Source of the DNA: JBOFLO01 sp051657905
GTDB lineage: Bacteria; Patescibacteriota; Gracilibacteria; UBA1369
Assembly: GCA_051657905.1 (NCBI GenBank)
Contig: JBOFLO010000056.1
Span: forward strand, 1 to 22,295
DNA: 22,295 nt
Direction: 5' to 3'
The first letter of the stretch is position 1. The number at the start of each line of letters is the position of its first letter. The notes beneath the pieces were generated by a model. That model saw only the letters and a list, made by a program, of their open reading frames with translations, was not told where the DNA came from and ran no database searches. Position numbers and translations under genes: made by a program. This document shows, piece after piece, positions 1-7,176 of this stretch.

Positions 1-200
1 TCGCTGGTGGAAAGCACAACTTGAGCAAGTTGCGCCAAATCATAAGGCAAATTCAAATTCACCAAGGCAAAACGTAGCGGCTCAACCCTACAAAGTTTTT
101 CCCATTTTTCCCAAAGCTCCAGCTCCGGATATTCCAAAAATGGATTTTTCTCCACTTTTAATTCCTCAATTTGCTCTAACCACTGATCTTTTAAGCTCAT
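1..200 (-). CDS. Unknown protein, N-terminal fragment cut by window edge
   Basis: An ATG at 200-198 on the minus strand opens a frame with no stop to base 1, giving 66 codons of a protein that continues outside the window. The visible part starts MSLKDQWLEQIEELK and is hydrophilic and probably helical, with many Glu, Leu and Trp residues (LELWEKWEKL), then a more apolar stretch (RFALVNLNLPYDLAQLAQVV). There is no signal peptide or membrane segment in this part. I do not recognise the family. It is divergent from the AI-2E transporter gene, with 83 bases between the two start codons. No Shine-Dalgarno sequence is evident. The open frame, the position of the start and the similar base usage to other minus-strand genes make it probably real. 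Confidence 0.6.
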   Translation of the reverse strand, partial: MSLKDQWLEQIEELKVEKNPFLEYPELELWEKWEKLCRVEPLRFALVNLNLPYDLAQLAQVVLSTS

Positions 201-214
201 ATCTTCTACGATTA

Positions 215-242
215 TTTAACTATTCCTTTATTGCAGTATAAC
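215..242 (+). promoter_or_regulatory. Candidate sigma70-type promoter for the AI-2E transporter unit
   Basis: TTTAAC (215-220), a 16-base spacer and TATAAC (237-242) lie 41 bases before the ATG at 284. The predicted leader is about 35 bases. The -10 matches consensus at 5 of 6 positions and the -35 is weak. This is inference from pattern only. Confidence 0.35.
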
Positions 243-283
243 CAAAAATTAATTATTATCAGCAAAACACATCACTAAATCCC

Positions 284-1300
284 ATGGAAAATTTTCCCAA
301 CCTACTCAAAACCGCTATTTTAGTGATTTTTATTTATTTGGCTTATGTCTTGATTCAGCCATTTATCGGCATTATCATGGTTAGTGTGATTTTTGCTATC
401 AGCTTTTTTCCTTTATTTAAATTATTCAATAAAAAAATCAGTAGAGGCTTATCGGCCTTTTTAACAGTTTTCTTCAGCACCACTTTAATTATTTTGCCTT
501 TAATCAGTTTGATTCCACTGCTGATTAGAGAAGCCGTACTTTTCAGCGAACATTTTGATGTAAACGGCACTTTGCAATTTGTACAAAGTATTAAAGAAAT
601 TAACCTATTCGGTTATGTGATTGATTTGAACTTTGACCCGCAGGCGATTATTGACGCATCCAGTACGGTCGGTACATATATCGCTGCTAAAAGTGTGGAT
701 ATTTTGGCTATGGTTTCCAATTCCATCGGTAATTTCTTAATTTTTATCATTCTTTATTACTATTTTCTCAAGGATGGAAAAACTCTTTTCCAAAGTATCA
801 AAACTTCTCTTCCTTATCATAAAAAAGAACAAGCAATTTTGATCGATTCTTTCAAAAAAACCGCTGAAGTTGTCTTTATCGGCAATTTCCTCACTGCCGC
901 CATTTCCGGTGTTATGGCCTTCCTGGGCGCCTCCATCTTCGGCCTACCCAGCCCCATCATCTGGGCTTTGCTCGCCACCATCCTCTCCTTCATCCCCACC
1001 GCCGGCGCCCTCCTCCTCTACTTATTCGGCACCCTCATTCTCTTCTTCTCTACCGGCTGGCTCGCCGCCCTCGGCCTTGCCATCTACTTCATCATTATGG
1101 AAATAATCCTCCGCGAAAATTTCATCAAACCAAAATTATTGGACGACAAATTAAGTTTGCACCCGGTATTTATTTTCTTCGCCCTAATCGGCGGAGTCAC
1201 CGCTTTCGGCTCCCTCGGCTTATTCTACGGCCCAATCATCCTGACTTTCTTAGCCAGTTTATACCAGTTCCATACCAAAACTGATCATCTGAAACCATAA
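284..1300 (+). CDS. AI-2E family transporter (YdiK/PerM/TqsA-type membrane protein)
   Basis: A polytopic inner-membrane protein of 338 residues, close to the usual length of the AI-2E (PF01594) family. Hydrophobic segments begin at about residues 10-45 and 57-85. A hydrophilic central region (about 90-135) follows, and then at least four more membrane segments run from about 140 to 330. The C-terminal part carries the family-like pattern GGVTAFGSLGLFYGPIILTF, and a Lys/His-rich tail ends the protein. Members are proposed exporters of signalling or small organic molecules, or ion antiporters; the substrate cannot be told from sequence. The stop overlaps the next ATG by one base (TAATG), so the two genes are probably translated together. 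Base composition shifts inside the gene: the 5' third is AT-rich while about 880-1130 is very C-rich. ATG 284 is the first start and places the first membrane helix at the N-terminus. Confidence 0.9.
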   Translation: MENFPNLLKTAILVIFIYLAYVLIQPFIGIIMVSVIFAISFFPLFKLFNKKISRGLSAFLTVFFSTTLIILPLISLIPLLIREAVLFSEHFDVNGTLQFVQSIKEINLFGYVIDLNFDPQAIIDASSTVGTYIAAKSVDILAMVSNSIGNFLIFIILYYYFLKDGKTLFQSIKTSLPYHKKEQAILIDSFKKTAEVVFIGNFLTAAISGVMAFLGASIFGLPSPIIWALLATILSFIPTAGALLLYLFGTLILFFSTGWLAALGLAIYFIIMEIILRENFIKPKLLDDKLSLHPVFIFFALIGGVTAFGSLGLFYGPIILTFLASLYQFHTKTDHLKP

Positions 1301-2031
1301 TGCCAAATGGAATTAAACAACGCCTTCATGAAATAGATTTACTGAGAGGCGCAGCCGTAATTCTAATGATTATTTTTCATTTCCTTTTCGATTTGAATTT
1401 TTTCCGCCTGGCAAATTTTAATCTGGAGAATTTACCTTGGAGTTTAATAGCCAAAATCGCCCAAATAATTTTTATTGTCTGCGCCGGTATCACTTTCACC
1501 TTTTCAGCTCAACGTTCAGGATTAAGCACCACCAAATTTTTCCAAAATAAATTAAAATATTTATTTACCTTGTCCATTCTCGCAGCCTCAATCACTCTAG
1601 TAACTTGGCTGCTTTTCGGCGAACAATACGTAAAATTCGGCATTCTACATTTCTACGTCCTGGCCACAATATTAACAATTCCTCTGCGTCGCCTAAATAT
1701 CTGGAATGGCCTCCTCGGTTTTCTAATCATTCTAGCCACCTTTTTCCTGCCAAAATTTGACGCCCCTTGGTGGACTTATCCAACCGGCCTCAGCAATCAA
1801 ACTATAATCGCTTTTGATTATTTCCCCCTCTTTCCTTGGTATGGAGTATTTTTATTAGGAGCAGCCTTCGGGAGTTTTCTCATCAATCGCAATATTTTCC
1901 AAAATTATCAGCCAATTCTAAAAAACCAATTCATCGAAAAAATCGGCCGACACAGTTTACTGATTTATCTTATCAATCAACCAATCCTCGCCGGCTTAAT
2001 TTGGATTTATGCCACACTAATTATTTACTAA
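1300..2031 (+). CDS. DUF1624 / heparan-alpha-glucosaminide N-acetyltransferase-like membrane protein
   Basis: A 243-residue membrane protein of the DUF1624 (HGSNAT catalytic domain) family, related to acyltransferase-3-like enzymes that carry acyl groups across the membrane. The N-terminal signature RLHEIDLLRGAAVILMIIFH, with the conserved Asp-Leu-x-Arg-Gly and a membrane histidine, is diagnostic. Later segments FGILHFYVLA and WYGVFLLGAAFGSFL and the ending IGRHSLLIYLINQPIL also fit, and about seven hydrophobic helices are visible. The substrate is unknown; acetylation of a cell-surface sugar is a reasonable guess. The start codon overlaps the stop of the AI-2E gene. The 3' end overlaps by 11 bases the 3' end of the minus-strand gene at 2021-2362. 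Confidence 0.85.
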   Translation: MPNGIKQRLHEIDLLRGAAVILMIIFHFLFDLNFFRLANFNLENLPWSLIAKIAQIIFIVCAGITFTFSAQRSGLSTTKFFQNKLKYLFTLSILAASITLVTWLLFGEQYVKFGILHFYVLATILTIPLRRLNIWNGLLGFLIILATFFLPKFDAPWWTYPTGLSNQTIIAFDYFPLFPWYGVFLLGAAFGSFLINRNIFQNYQPILKNQFIEKIGRHSLLIYLINQPILAGLIWIYATLIIY

Positions 2032-2362
2032 TCAATATTTCTGTTTCTGCCAAAACCTCATCAATATCCAATCTGCAAGCCTCCAAAATCCCTAGTAAAT
2101 TTCTAAAATCATGAAAAAGTACCAAATAATCATTACCAAATTTTCCTGAAAGATCTTTTAACGTATCTATTTCTTCTTTACTCATCAGGCCTAAAATTAC
2201 CACGCTTATTCTTTTTCCTTCATCAATTCTATCAAACACACTTTTGCCAAACTCAGGTAGGCTATCTCGAAATTCTAGTATCTTCTTATCATCGCATTCA
2301 TCGGCAATAGCAATCATATTTAAATAACTCGTCGATCTTATTCTAGGTTCTTTTTTTTCCAT
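2021..2362 (-). CDS. Hypothetical protein, 113 residues
   Basis: I do not recognise this protein. It is soluble and mixed alpha/beta in character. A basic start (MEKKEPRIRSTSY) is followed by amphipathic segments and two apolar strands (ISVVILGLM and DYLVLFHDF), then an acidic helix (DIDEVLAETEIL). It has no signal peptide, Cys motif or known catalytic pattern. The gene is convergent with the DUF1624 gene and overlaps its end by 11 bases. Its start codon lies inside a long A-rich tract (on the minus strand) without any Shine-Dalgarno. Only 57 bases separate it from the divergent ABC-F gene. It is probably real because it is long for its setting and its base usage fits minus-strand genes nearby (G-rich coding strand). 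Confidence 0.6.
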   Translation of the reverse strand: MEKKEPRIRSTSYLNMIAIADECDDKKILEFRDSLPEFGKSVFDRIDEGKRISVVILGLMSKEEIDTLKDLSGKFGNDYLVLFHDFRNLLGILEACRLDIDEVLAETEILISK

Positions 2363-2384
2363 TTTTTTTTATTTATTTTTTTCC

Positions 2385-2413
2385 GTGGCAATTTACCACA
2401 AATTCTTTATTAT
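2385..2413 (+). promoter_or_regulatory. Candidate promoter for ABC-F gene, possibly leaderless
   Basis: GTGGCA (2385-2390), a 17-base spacer and TATTAT (2408-2413, 5 of 6 matches) lie immediately before the ATG at 2420. If used, transcription would start at or next to the A of the start codon and give a leaderless mRNA. The -35 also forms one arm of a GTGG/CCAC inverted repeat (2385-2388 and 2396-2399). Confidence 0.3.
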
Positions 2414-2419
2414 TGGCAC

Positions 2420-4213
2420 ATGTCAATTTTGCTGCAAATCAACAATCTGGAAATGGCTTACGGAACACAAGTAATTCTTGATGGCGCCAATTTAACTATT
2501 TCTGAGAATCAAAAAGTAGCTGTAGTCGGCCGCAATGGAGCCGGGAAATCCACGCTTTTCCGCCTAATCGTCGGCGAAGAAGACCCAACCGGCGGCGAAA
2601 TCCTCGTCCTCCCTGGCACCCGTATTGGCTATTTAACACAGCACAGCCCTTTCCTCCCGGATGAAACCATCATGGAGTTTTTACAACGCGAATCCGGCGA
2701 AGAAAGCTGGGTCTGCGCTAAAATCGCCGCCCAATTCCAAATCAAAACAGATTTATTCGATCGCAAAGTCACCTCCCTAGCCGGCGGTTATCAAATGCGC
2801 GTCAAATTAATCGCCATGCTGGCCAAAGAACCAAATCTACTTTTACTGGATGAACCAACCAATTATCTAGATCTCTCCACGCTTTTATTATTGGAAAATT
2901 TCCTGCGCAAATACAAAGGCGCCTTCCTCTTAATTTCCCACGATCGAGAATTCATCAAAAAAACCTGCAATCAAACTCTGGAAATTGATCAGGGCAAAAC
3001 CTATTTATTCCCACAATCACTGGAAGAATATTTGGCCTACAAAGCTGAAAAAATCGTCAGCACTGAAAAATATAATAAAAAAGTAAATCAACAAAAAGAA
3101 CATTTACAAAGTTTCGTCGATCGTTTTGGAGCGAAGGCCAGTAAGGCAGCTCAGGCAAAATCCAAGATGAAACAAATTGAAAAACTTAAAACAATTGAAA
3201 TTGTCAGCGCCCTCAGCACCAGCAAAATTCGTATTCCCAAAGTTGAAGATAAAAAGGGAATGGCTCTGGGCGTGGAAGATTTATCTATAGGCTATGTGGA
3301 AAAAGTCGTCGCCAGCAAAATCAATTTCGATATAACTCGCGGCGAAAGAATCGCTGTAGTAGGGGACAATGGTCAGGGTAAAACCACTTTTTTAAAAACC
3401 ATCGCCGGAGAACTTGAAGCACTCAAAGGAAAATTTAACTGGGGAGCAAATATCCGTTTCAGTTATTACGCTCAACACACTCCAGCCACTTTAAACTCCT
3501 CCTCTCTGGTCAAAGAATATCTCCTCGCCTCCGCCCCTAAAGACATTAATCACAAGGACATTTACGAAATGGCCGGGAATTTCCTCTTCAAAGATTCCGC
3601 CCTCGACAAAGAAATCTCCGTTTTAAGTGGTGGCGAAAAAGCTCGCCTCTGTTTAGCCAGCATCCTCCTCCAAAAAAATCATGTACTACTTCTAGATGAA
3701 CCAACCAATCACTTAGATTTCGAAACCGTCGAAGCCCTAGCTCAAGCCCTCAGCGAATCCAACATTACAGTAATTTTCGTCAGCCATAATCGCACTTTCG
3801 TAGAAACTTTAGCTAATGGCATTGTCGAAGTAAAAAACGGCCAAGCCGCCCGCTATCATCATAATTACGAAGATTATGTTTATCATATTCAAACAGCCAT
3901 CGAGCAAGATTTAGCCGAACAATCAGGCAAAAAATCTTCACCATCCTCAACCACCACCACCCTAGATCAAACTCCAAATGACCCCGAAGAAACTCGTTTG
4001 AAATTAAAAAAACTGAAAAATAAAATTTACAAAATCGATACCACCATCAAAAAATTAGCCGAAGAAAAAGACACTTTACTAGCTTGGTTTGAAGCCCACC
4101 CCACTCAGTACTCCGAAGAAAAAAGCTTACGCATGGGAGAAATCATCAATCAAATGGAAGCCGCCGAAGGCGAATGGCTGGAAGCTCAATTACAAATGGA
4201 AGGATTAAAATAA
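2420..4213 (+). CDS. ABC-F family ATPase (ribosome-associated translation factor)
   Basis: A 597-residue protein with two ABC ATPase domains in tandem and no membrane segments, the ABC-F layout (EttA, Uup, YbiT and YheS relatives). Domain 1 has Walker A GRNGAGKST at residues 37-45 and Walker B plus motif LLLLDEPTNYLD. Domain 2 has Walker A GDNGQGKTT, signature VLSGGEKARL and LLLDEPTNHLD. The charged linker between them (about 205-270, rich in Lys and Gln) corresponds to the P-site tRNA-interaction region. A C-terminal coiled coil of about 75 residues follows a Ser/Thr-rich hinge, as in Uup and YheS. The first signature is LAGGYQMR rather than LSGG, a variation worth noting. Family members bind the ribosomal E site and relieve stalled translation. 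Some are antibiotic-resistance factors, but nothing here indicates that. The 69 bases after the stop lead to a small basic gene on the same strand. Confidence 0.92.
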   Translation: MSILLQINNLEMAYGTQVILDGANLTISENQKVAVVGRNGAGKSTLFRLIVGEEDPTGGEILVLPGTRIGYLTQHSPFLPDETIMEFLQRESGEESWVCAKIAAQFQIKTDLFDRKVTSLAGGYQMRVKLIAMLAKEPNLLLLDEPTNYLDLSTLLLLENFLRKYKGAFLLISHDREFIKKTCNQTLEIDQGKTYLFPQSLEEYLAYKAEKIVSTEKYNKKVNQQKEHLQSFVDRFGAKASKAAQAKSKMKQIEKLKTIEIVSALSTSKIRIPKVEDKKGMALGVEDLSIGYVEKVVASKINFDITRGERIAVVGDNGQGKTTFLKTIAGELEALKGKFNWGANIRFSYYAQHTPATLNSSSLVKEYLLASAPKDINHKDIYEMAGNFLFKDSALDKEISVLSGGEKARLCLASILLQKNHVLLLDEPTNHLDFETVEALAQALSESNITVIFVSHNRTFVETLANGIVEVKNGQAARYHHNYEDYVYHIQTAIEQDLAEQSGKKSSPSSTTTTLDQTPNDPEETRLKLKKLKNKIYKIDTTIKKLAEEKDTLLAWFEAHPTQYSEEKSLRMGEIINQMEAAEGEWLEAQLQMEGLK

Positions 4214-4282
4214 TTCCTTTCCCAATAGCTTAAATAATCCAGTCATAGTAAAATCATTGCGAATTATCTAAAATAAAAAACC

Positions 4283-4435
4283 ATGAGTTATCACAGAAAA
4301 CACGAAATCGCTCCAGCTGATCGCAAAGAAGAAAAGAAATTATTGACCAGAGAAAGCATCGAAAAAGGCCCTCACACTTCAGCATCCGAAAAAAATCGCT
4401 TAATGGGAACTAAGAAAAAGAAAACTAAGAAATAA
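4283..4435 (+). CDS. Small Lys-rich basic protein, 50 residues
   Basis: A short frame of 50 codons from ATG 4283 to TAA 4433-4435. The product begins MSYHRKHEIAPADRKEEK and ends GTKKKKTKK. About a third of the residues are Lys, Arg or His, there is no hydrophobic core or cysteine, and it is likely unstructured alone. I do not recognise the family. Such small basic proteins often bind RNA or the ribosome, and its position between an ABC-F factor and a nucleotide-salvage gene is compatible with this, but that is inference. No Shine-Dalgarno is present, as in most genes here. The codon choices (GCT, GAA, AAA, CGC, ATC) resemble those of neighbouring plus-strand genes. The stop codon sits in the loop of an AT hairpin. 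Confidence 0.5.
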   Translation: MSYHRKHEIAPADRKEEKKLLTRESIEKGPHTSASEKNRLMGTKKKKTKK

Positions 4436-4449
4436 TTTCTTAGCTTCTT
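4418..4449 (+). repeat. AT-rich inverted repeat over the stop codon of the small basic gene
   Basis: CTAAGAAAT (4425-4433) and ATTTCTTAG (4435-4443) are perfect complements around the TAA stop, and flanking AAGAA/TTCTT can extend the stem with a small internal loop. No long U-run follows, so it is at best a weak terminator or an mRNA 3'-end stability element. Confidence 0.35.
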
Positions 4450-4476
4450 TGTCCAGTTTAATTTCTTCACATTTAG

Positions 4477-4520
4477 GCTCAAGACTGTCAGATTATTTCG
4501 GATAATTTTTAAATTTGAGC
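4477..4520 (+). promoter_or_regulatory. Structured leader before the UPRT-like gene
   Basis: GCTCAA (4477-4482) pairs with TTGAGC (4515-4520), ending four bases before the ATG at 4525. Inside lies a small hairpin ATTAT-TTCGG-ATAAT (4492-4506) followed directly by five T residues. The arrangement resembles a small attenuator or a stem that could hide the start region. No known riboswitch is recognised. It is reported as a sequence observation with inferred function. Confidence 0.35.
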
Positions 4521-4524
4521 AAAT

Positions 4525-5379
4525 ATGGGAAATTCTTTTGACAGCCTGAATCAATCTGAGGCGGGCAATTTTTCTGAAAGCAATAATCGTTCACATTTTA
4601 CTGAAAGCCCATCAGATGCCACCCCAGCTCTTAAAATTTCCGAAGAAACCAAAGAAAAGCTACTCAATGGGGGATACACCGTTGAAAATATTAAACCTTC
4701 TGTAGAACAAATTACCCTCACTCCAGAGCTTGTTAAAGCTTTTGAAAACCTCCGTCACGGCTATCCGGATTTACCTATGGAACAACAAACTCAGGGGCAT
4801 GAATTCCGTGAAAGTTCTGAACTAATTGTTAATGAAATCGCCAAAAAAACTCTAGAAAATCTCGACCCATCAAAAGTAGTAGTTCTAATGCCTTGGCGCG
4901 CCGGCCTCGCCTTCGCCAATGCCTATAAAAAGCTAGGAGTAAATCGTTTCTACCATCTCAGCTCGGCCCGCGACCATCACACTTTACAAACCATCGTAAA
5001 TTTTCAGCAGGGCGAAGTTAGCGCAGAAGACACCGTAATCATCGCCGACCCTATGCTCGCCACCGGAAACACCACTTTCGACGCCATCGAAAGAGTTAAA
5101 AGCCAAAACGTTCTCCCTGAAAATATTATTATCAATGCCTTAGTCGCCGCTCCCGTCGGAGTTTCTAAAGCTAAAATCACTCCAGAAACGAAAGTGATTG
5201 TCGGCATGCTCGACGAAAAACTCGATCATCGTGGATACATTGTTCCCGGTTTAGGAGATTTTGGAGATAAATATTTTCATCAATTTTCCACTTATCAATT
5301 GCATACTTTGGCTGCCAATCTAGGCCTAGATGATCAAGTTCGCAAACAATTATTCATGAGATTCGGTCTCCCTCAATAA
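4525..5379 (+). CDS. Uracil phosphoribosyltransferase-like protein with N-terminal extension
   Basis: A 284-residue protein; about residues 75-255 match uracil phosphoribosyltransferase (Upp), which converts uracil and PRPP to UMP. The PRPP loop IIADPMLATGNT lies at about 173-184 (family form: VDPMLATGGS). The uracil-binding end GYIVPGLGDFGDKYF lies at about 237-251 (family form: GYIIPGLGDAGD). The central MPWRAGL at 122-128 replaces the usual PILRAGL. It has a Ser/Asn-rich N-terminal extension of about 70 residues and about 30 extra residues at the C-terminus, against about 208 for typical Upp. GGS to GNT in the PRPP loop and PILRAG to MPWRAG mark it as divergent, so activity on uracil is likely but not certain. 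The gene follows the small basic gene by 89 bases containing a structured leader. It is convergent with rlmA and directly abuts it. Confidence 0.75.
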   Translation: MGNSFDSLNQSEAGNFSESNNRSHFTESPSDATPALKISEETKEKLLNGGYTVENIKPSVEQITLTPELVKAFENLRHGYPDLPMEQQTQGHEFRESSELIVNEIAKKTLENLDPSKVVVLMPWRAGLAFANAYKKLGVNRFYHLSSARDHHTLQTIVNFQQGEVSAEDTVIIADPMLATGNTTFDAIERVKSQNVLPENIIINALVAAPVGVSKAKITPETKVIVGMLDEKLDHRGYIVPGLGDFGDKYFHQFSTYQLHTLAANLGLDDQVRKQLFMRFGLPQ

Positions 5380-6174
5380 TCATTGATAAACACTTAATCT
5401 AAAGTCCACCGTTATCTGCGGAATTTTTGCTATCTCTAATTTTTCTTCTTTAATTTTCCAATTCAGCGGACTCATCTTAATCAGTAATTCCAAGTCCTCT
5501 TCAGAAATATCCAAAGTCTTAACCAGATTATGGCTCTCCTTTAAAACCAAGCTAGGAAATTCCAACTCAACTTTCTCTTTCTGCGGAATCCCCACTTGCT
5601 CATATAGCTCTTTCAAATGCCCCGGATTGGGCCGCACTAAAATAAAATTCCCTTTCTCCGCTAACACTCGCTCTATTTCCTCATTTTTAAATGGCGAAAA
5701 TATCGATAAAACCAAATCAAAATATTTATCCTGAAAATCCAATTCAAAAGAATTACTCACAGCAAAATTATATTCCGGCAGCCTCTTCGCACAGAATTTA
5801 ATTGCCTCTTTGGAAATATCCGCTCCATGAACCTCTCCACATTTAATCCTCCCAGCAATTTGCTCCAAATAATATCCAGACCCACACCCCACCTCCAAAA
5901 ACCTCCCCACATCGCCGCTCTTAAAAATCTCCATCCCCAACAAAAATTCCACCAAAAAATCAAAGTATTTCTTCCGTAAAAAATTATCCCTAGCCACAAT
6001 CATCTCCTTACCATCCCCTGAATTCAAACTTCTTTTCTTATTCGCCAAAATCAAATTCACATACCCTTCTTTCGCCACATCAAAACAATGTCCATTAGCA
6101 CATTTCCAACTTTTCTCAATTATTTCCAAACCCAACCCGCAATTCGGACATTTATAAGCCTGATGATTTTGCAT
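5380..6174 (-). CDS. rlmA: 23S rRNA (guanine-N1)-methyltransferase, RlmA family
   Basis: A 264-residue enzyme of the RlmA family, which methylates N1 of G745 (RlmA-I) or G748 (RlmA-II) in 23S rRNA helix 35 near the peptide exit tunnel. An N-terminal zinc finger has Cys9, Cys12, Cys25 and His29, followed by the family hallmark FDVAKEGYVNL and the KKRSLNSGDGKEM segment. A class I SAM-binding motif EVGCGSGYY lies at about 94-102. The protein ends DFRLSVYQ, matching the family C-terminus. The ending in TGA is the only TGA stop in the window. It starts 2 bases after the stop of the SLH gene, so the two form an operon. Its stop abuts the stop of the convergent UPRT-like gene. Whether it is the I or II subtype cannot be told here. 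Confidence 0.9.
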   Translation of the reverse strand: MQNHQAYKCPNCGLGLEIIEKSWKCANGHCFDVAKEGYVNLILANKKRSLNSGDGKEMIVARDNFLRKKYFDFLVEFLLGMEIFKSGDVGRFLEVGCGSGYYLEQIAGRIKCGEVHGADISKEAIKFCAKRLPEYNFAVSNSFELDFQDKYFDLVLSIFSPFKNEEIERVLAEKGNFILVRPNPGHLKELYEQVGIPQKEKVELEFPSLVLKESHNLVKTLDISEEDLELLIKMSPLNWKIKEEKLEIAKIPQITVDFRLSVYQ

Positions 6175-6176
6175 AA

Positions 6177-7004
6177 TTATTCCAGAATTTTACTAATCAT
6201 ATAAAACATCTCTCCACGGCTTACCTGATGATCCGCTCTTTGATAGGGAAGTATATCCATTTGCTGCAAAGTATTCCAATAAGGCGCGTACCAGCTAGCT
6301 CCCTCACCATATTCAATCGGCAATTCAAAAGCCGTCACCAACATTTTAGTAACTTCCGCTCCATTAGCATAACCAGCCGGACGCACCGTAGTAAGCCCAG
6401 CCCCCGCCCCATCCCCAGTCAAAATTCCTTTCTCTCTGGCAATCTGTAAATAAGGTGAATACCAAGCCTGCAAATCCACATCCGAATAAACCCCGGCCGC
6501 CAATCTAGCCTCGGCAATTGTTTCATCATCAGCATTCGCCTCTACCAATATTTTCGCCAACTCCGCCCTATTAACCGGACTATCAGCCATTATTTTCCCC
6601 TCCGGATTTCCGCTAATTATCCCCTTAACCTTCAAATCCGCAATTTGCGCATAATATTTATGTTGAGGATTTAAATCCATAAACACGCTATTTGAATAAG
6701 TTTCCTCCTTGCCACCAGTCATATCCACATCTTTCAAAAAAGACTCAAACAAAAACCCCGTCCCCACCGATGTCTTCACTAAATAAAATTCCCCATACCG
6801 ATCAACTTCCAAAAGCTCCACCCTCTCGCCAGCCGGCACCGTCCCAACCACATTCCCACTCGGACAATCCGCTCGCAAAAACACCCCGGAAGTAATGGTA
6901 GCCTGCCCACTAATTTTATCGCGAACCGTACAATCTCCCGCCAACACAGTCGCCGGCAAACATAAAGCCAACGCAGCCAGTAAAAAGAAAATTTGATTTT
7001 TCAT
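6177..7004 (-). CDS. Secreted SH3b plus S-layer homology (SLH) domain protein
   Basis: A 275-residue exported protein. A Sec signal peptide (MKNQIFFLLAALALCLPATVLA) precedes mature Gly-Asp-Cys. About residues 32-92 form a bacterial SH3 (SH3b) domain with the typical GVFLRADCPSGNVVG start and GTGFLFESFL end. Two cysteines (about 25 and 46) could form a disulfide. Three SLH-like repeats follow: FMDLNPQHKYYAQIADLKVKG with a NRAELAKILVEA half, then YSDVDLQAWYSPYLQIAREKG with GAEVTKMLVTAF, then a shorter WYAPYWNTLQQMDILPYQ with SRGEMFYMISKIL. SLH domains bind pyruvylated secondary wall polymers, so this is probably a wall-anchored surface protein, perhaps an S-layer or wall-sensing component. It leads a two-gene unit with rlmA, an unexpected pairing. 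Confidence 0.82.
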   Translation of the reverse strand: MKNQIFFLLAALALCLPATVLAGDCTVRDKISGQATITSGVFLRADCPSGNVVGTVPAGERVELLEVDRYGEFYLVKTSVGTGFLFESFLKDVDMTGGKEETYSNSVFMDLNPQHKYYAQIADLKVKGIISGNPEGKIMADSPVNRAELAKILVEANADDETIAEARLAAGVYSDVDLQAWYSPYLQIAREKGILTGDGAGAGLTTVRPAGYANGAEVTKMLVTAFELPIEYGEGASWYAPYWNTLQQMDILPYQRADHQVSRGEMFYMISKILE

Positions 7005-7029
7005 ATTTTAGTTTTTAATTACTTTTTCC

Positions 7030-7058
7030 AATATAACAACAAATCTCCATAACCACAA
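7030..7058 (-). promoter_or_regulatory. Candidate promoter for the SLH-rlmA unit
   Basis: On the minus strand TTGTGG (7058-7053), a 17-base spacer and TATATT (7035-7030) lie 25 bases before the ATG at 7004. The -10 is reasonable and the -35 has only the TTG core. It lies in the 172-base divergent gap 7005-7176, which holds this and the opposing promoter and no other gene that I can see. Confidence 0.4.
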
Positions 7059-7112
7059 ATTCGCTTATTAATCACCTCAACATGCCTAATTTAATAATAT
7101 ATTCTATCAATA

Positions 7113-7140
7113 TTGACATATCTTGAAAACTAGTTAGAAT
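7113..7140 (+). promoter_or_regulatory. Strong promoter for the histidine kinase gene
   Basis: A consensus TTGACA (7113-7118), a 16-base spacer and TAGAAT (7135-7140, 5 of 6) give a predicted start near 7147 and a leader of about 30 bases before the ATG at 7177. This is one of the best promoter matches in the window. Confidence 0.6.
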
Positions 7141-7176
7141 TAGCTTTTAACTCAATATCATAAATTTATCATATTT

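Noticed and set aside
870..1106. Plus-strand frame rich in Pro and Ser within the AI-2E gene
   Set aside because: It is a shadow of C-rich codons in another frame; the AI-2E frame has a clear family identity.
5318..5331. Perfect palindrome ATCTAGGCCTAGAT
   Set aside because: It lies inside UPRT-like codons for a normal protein stretch, is single copy in the window and has no adjacent U-run or site context; chance is the simplest explanation.
5380..5382. Alternative genetic code 25 (UGA = Gly) as in Gracilibacteria and Absconditabacteria
   Set aside because: rlmA has the only TGA stop among 25, and reading through would add about ten residues. However, none of the other genes contains in-frame TGA across the window, the RlmA family end falls exactly before the TGA, and no tRNA with anticodon UCA is seen. 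The standard code fits better.
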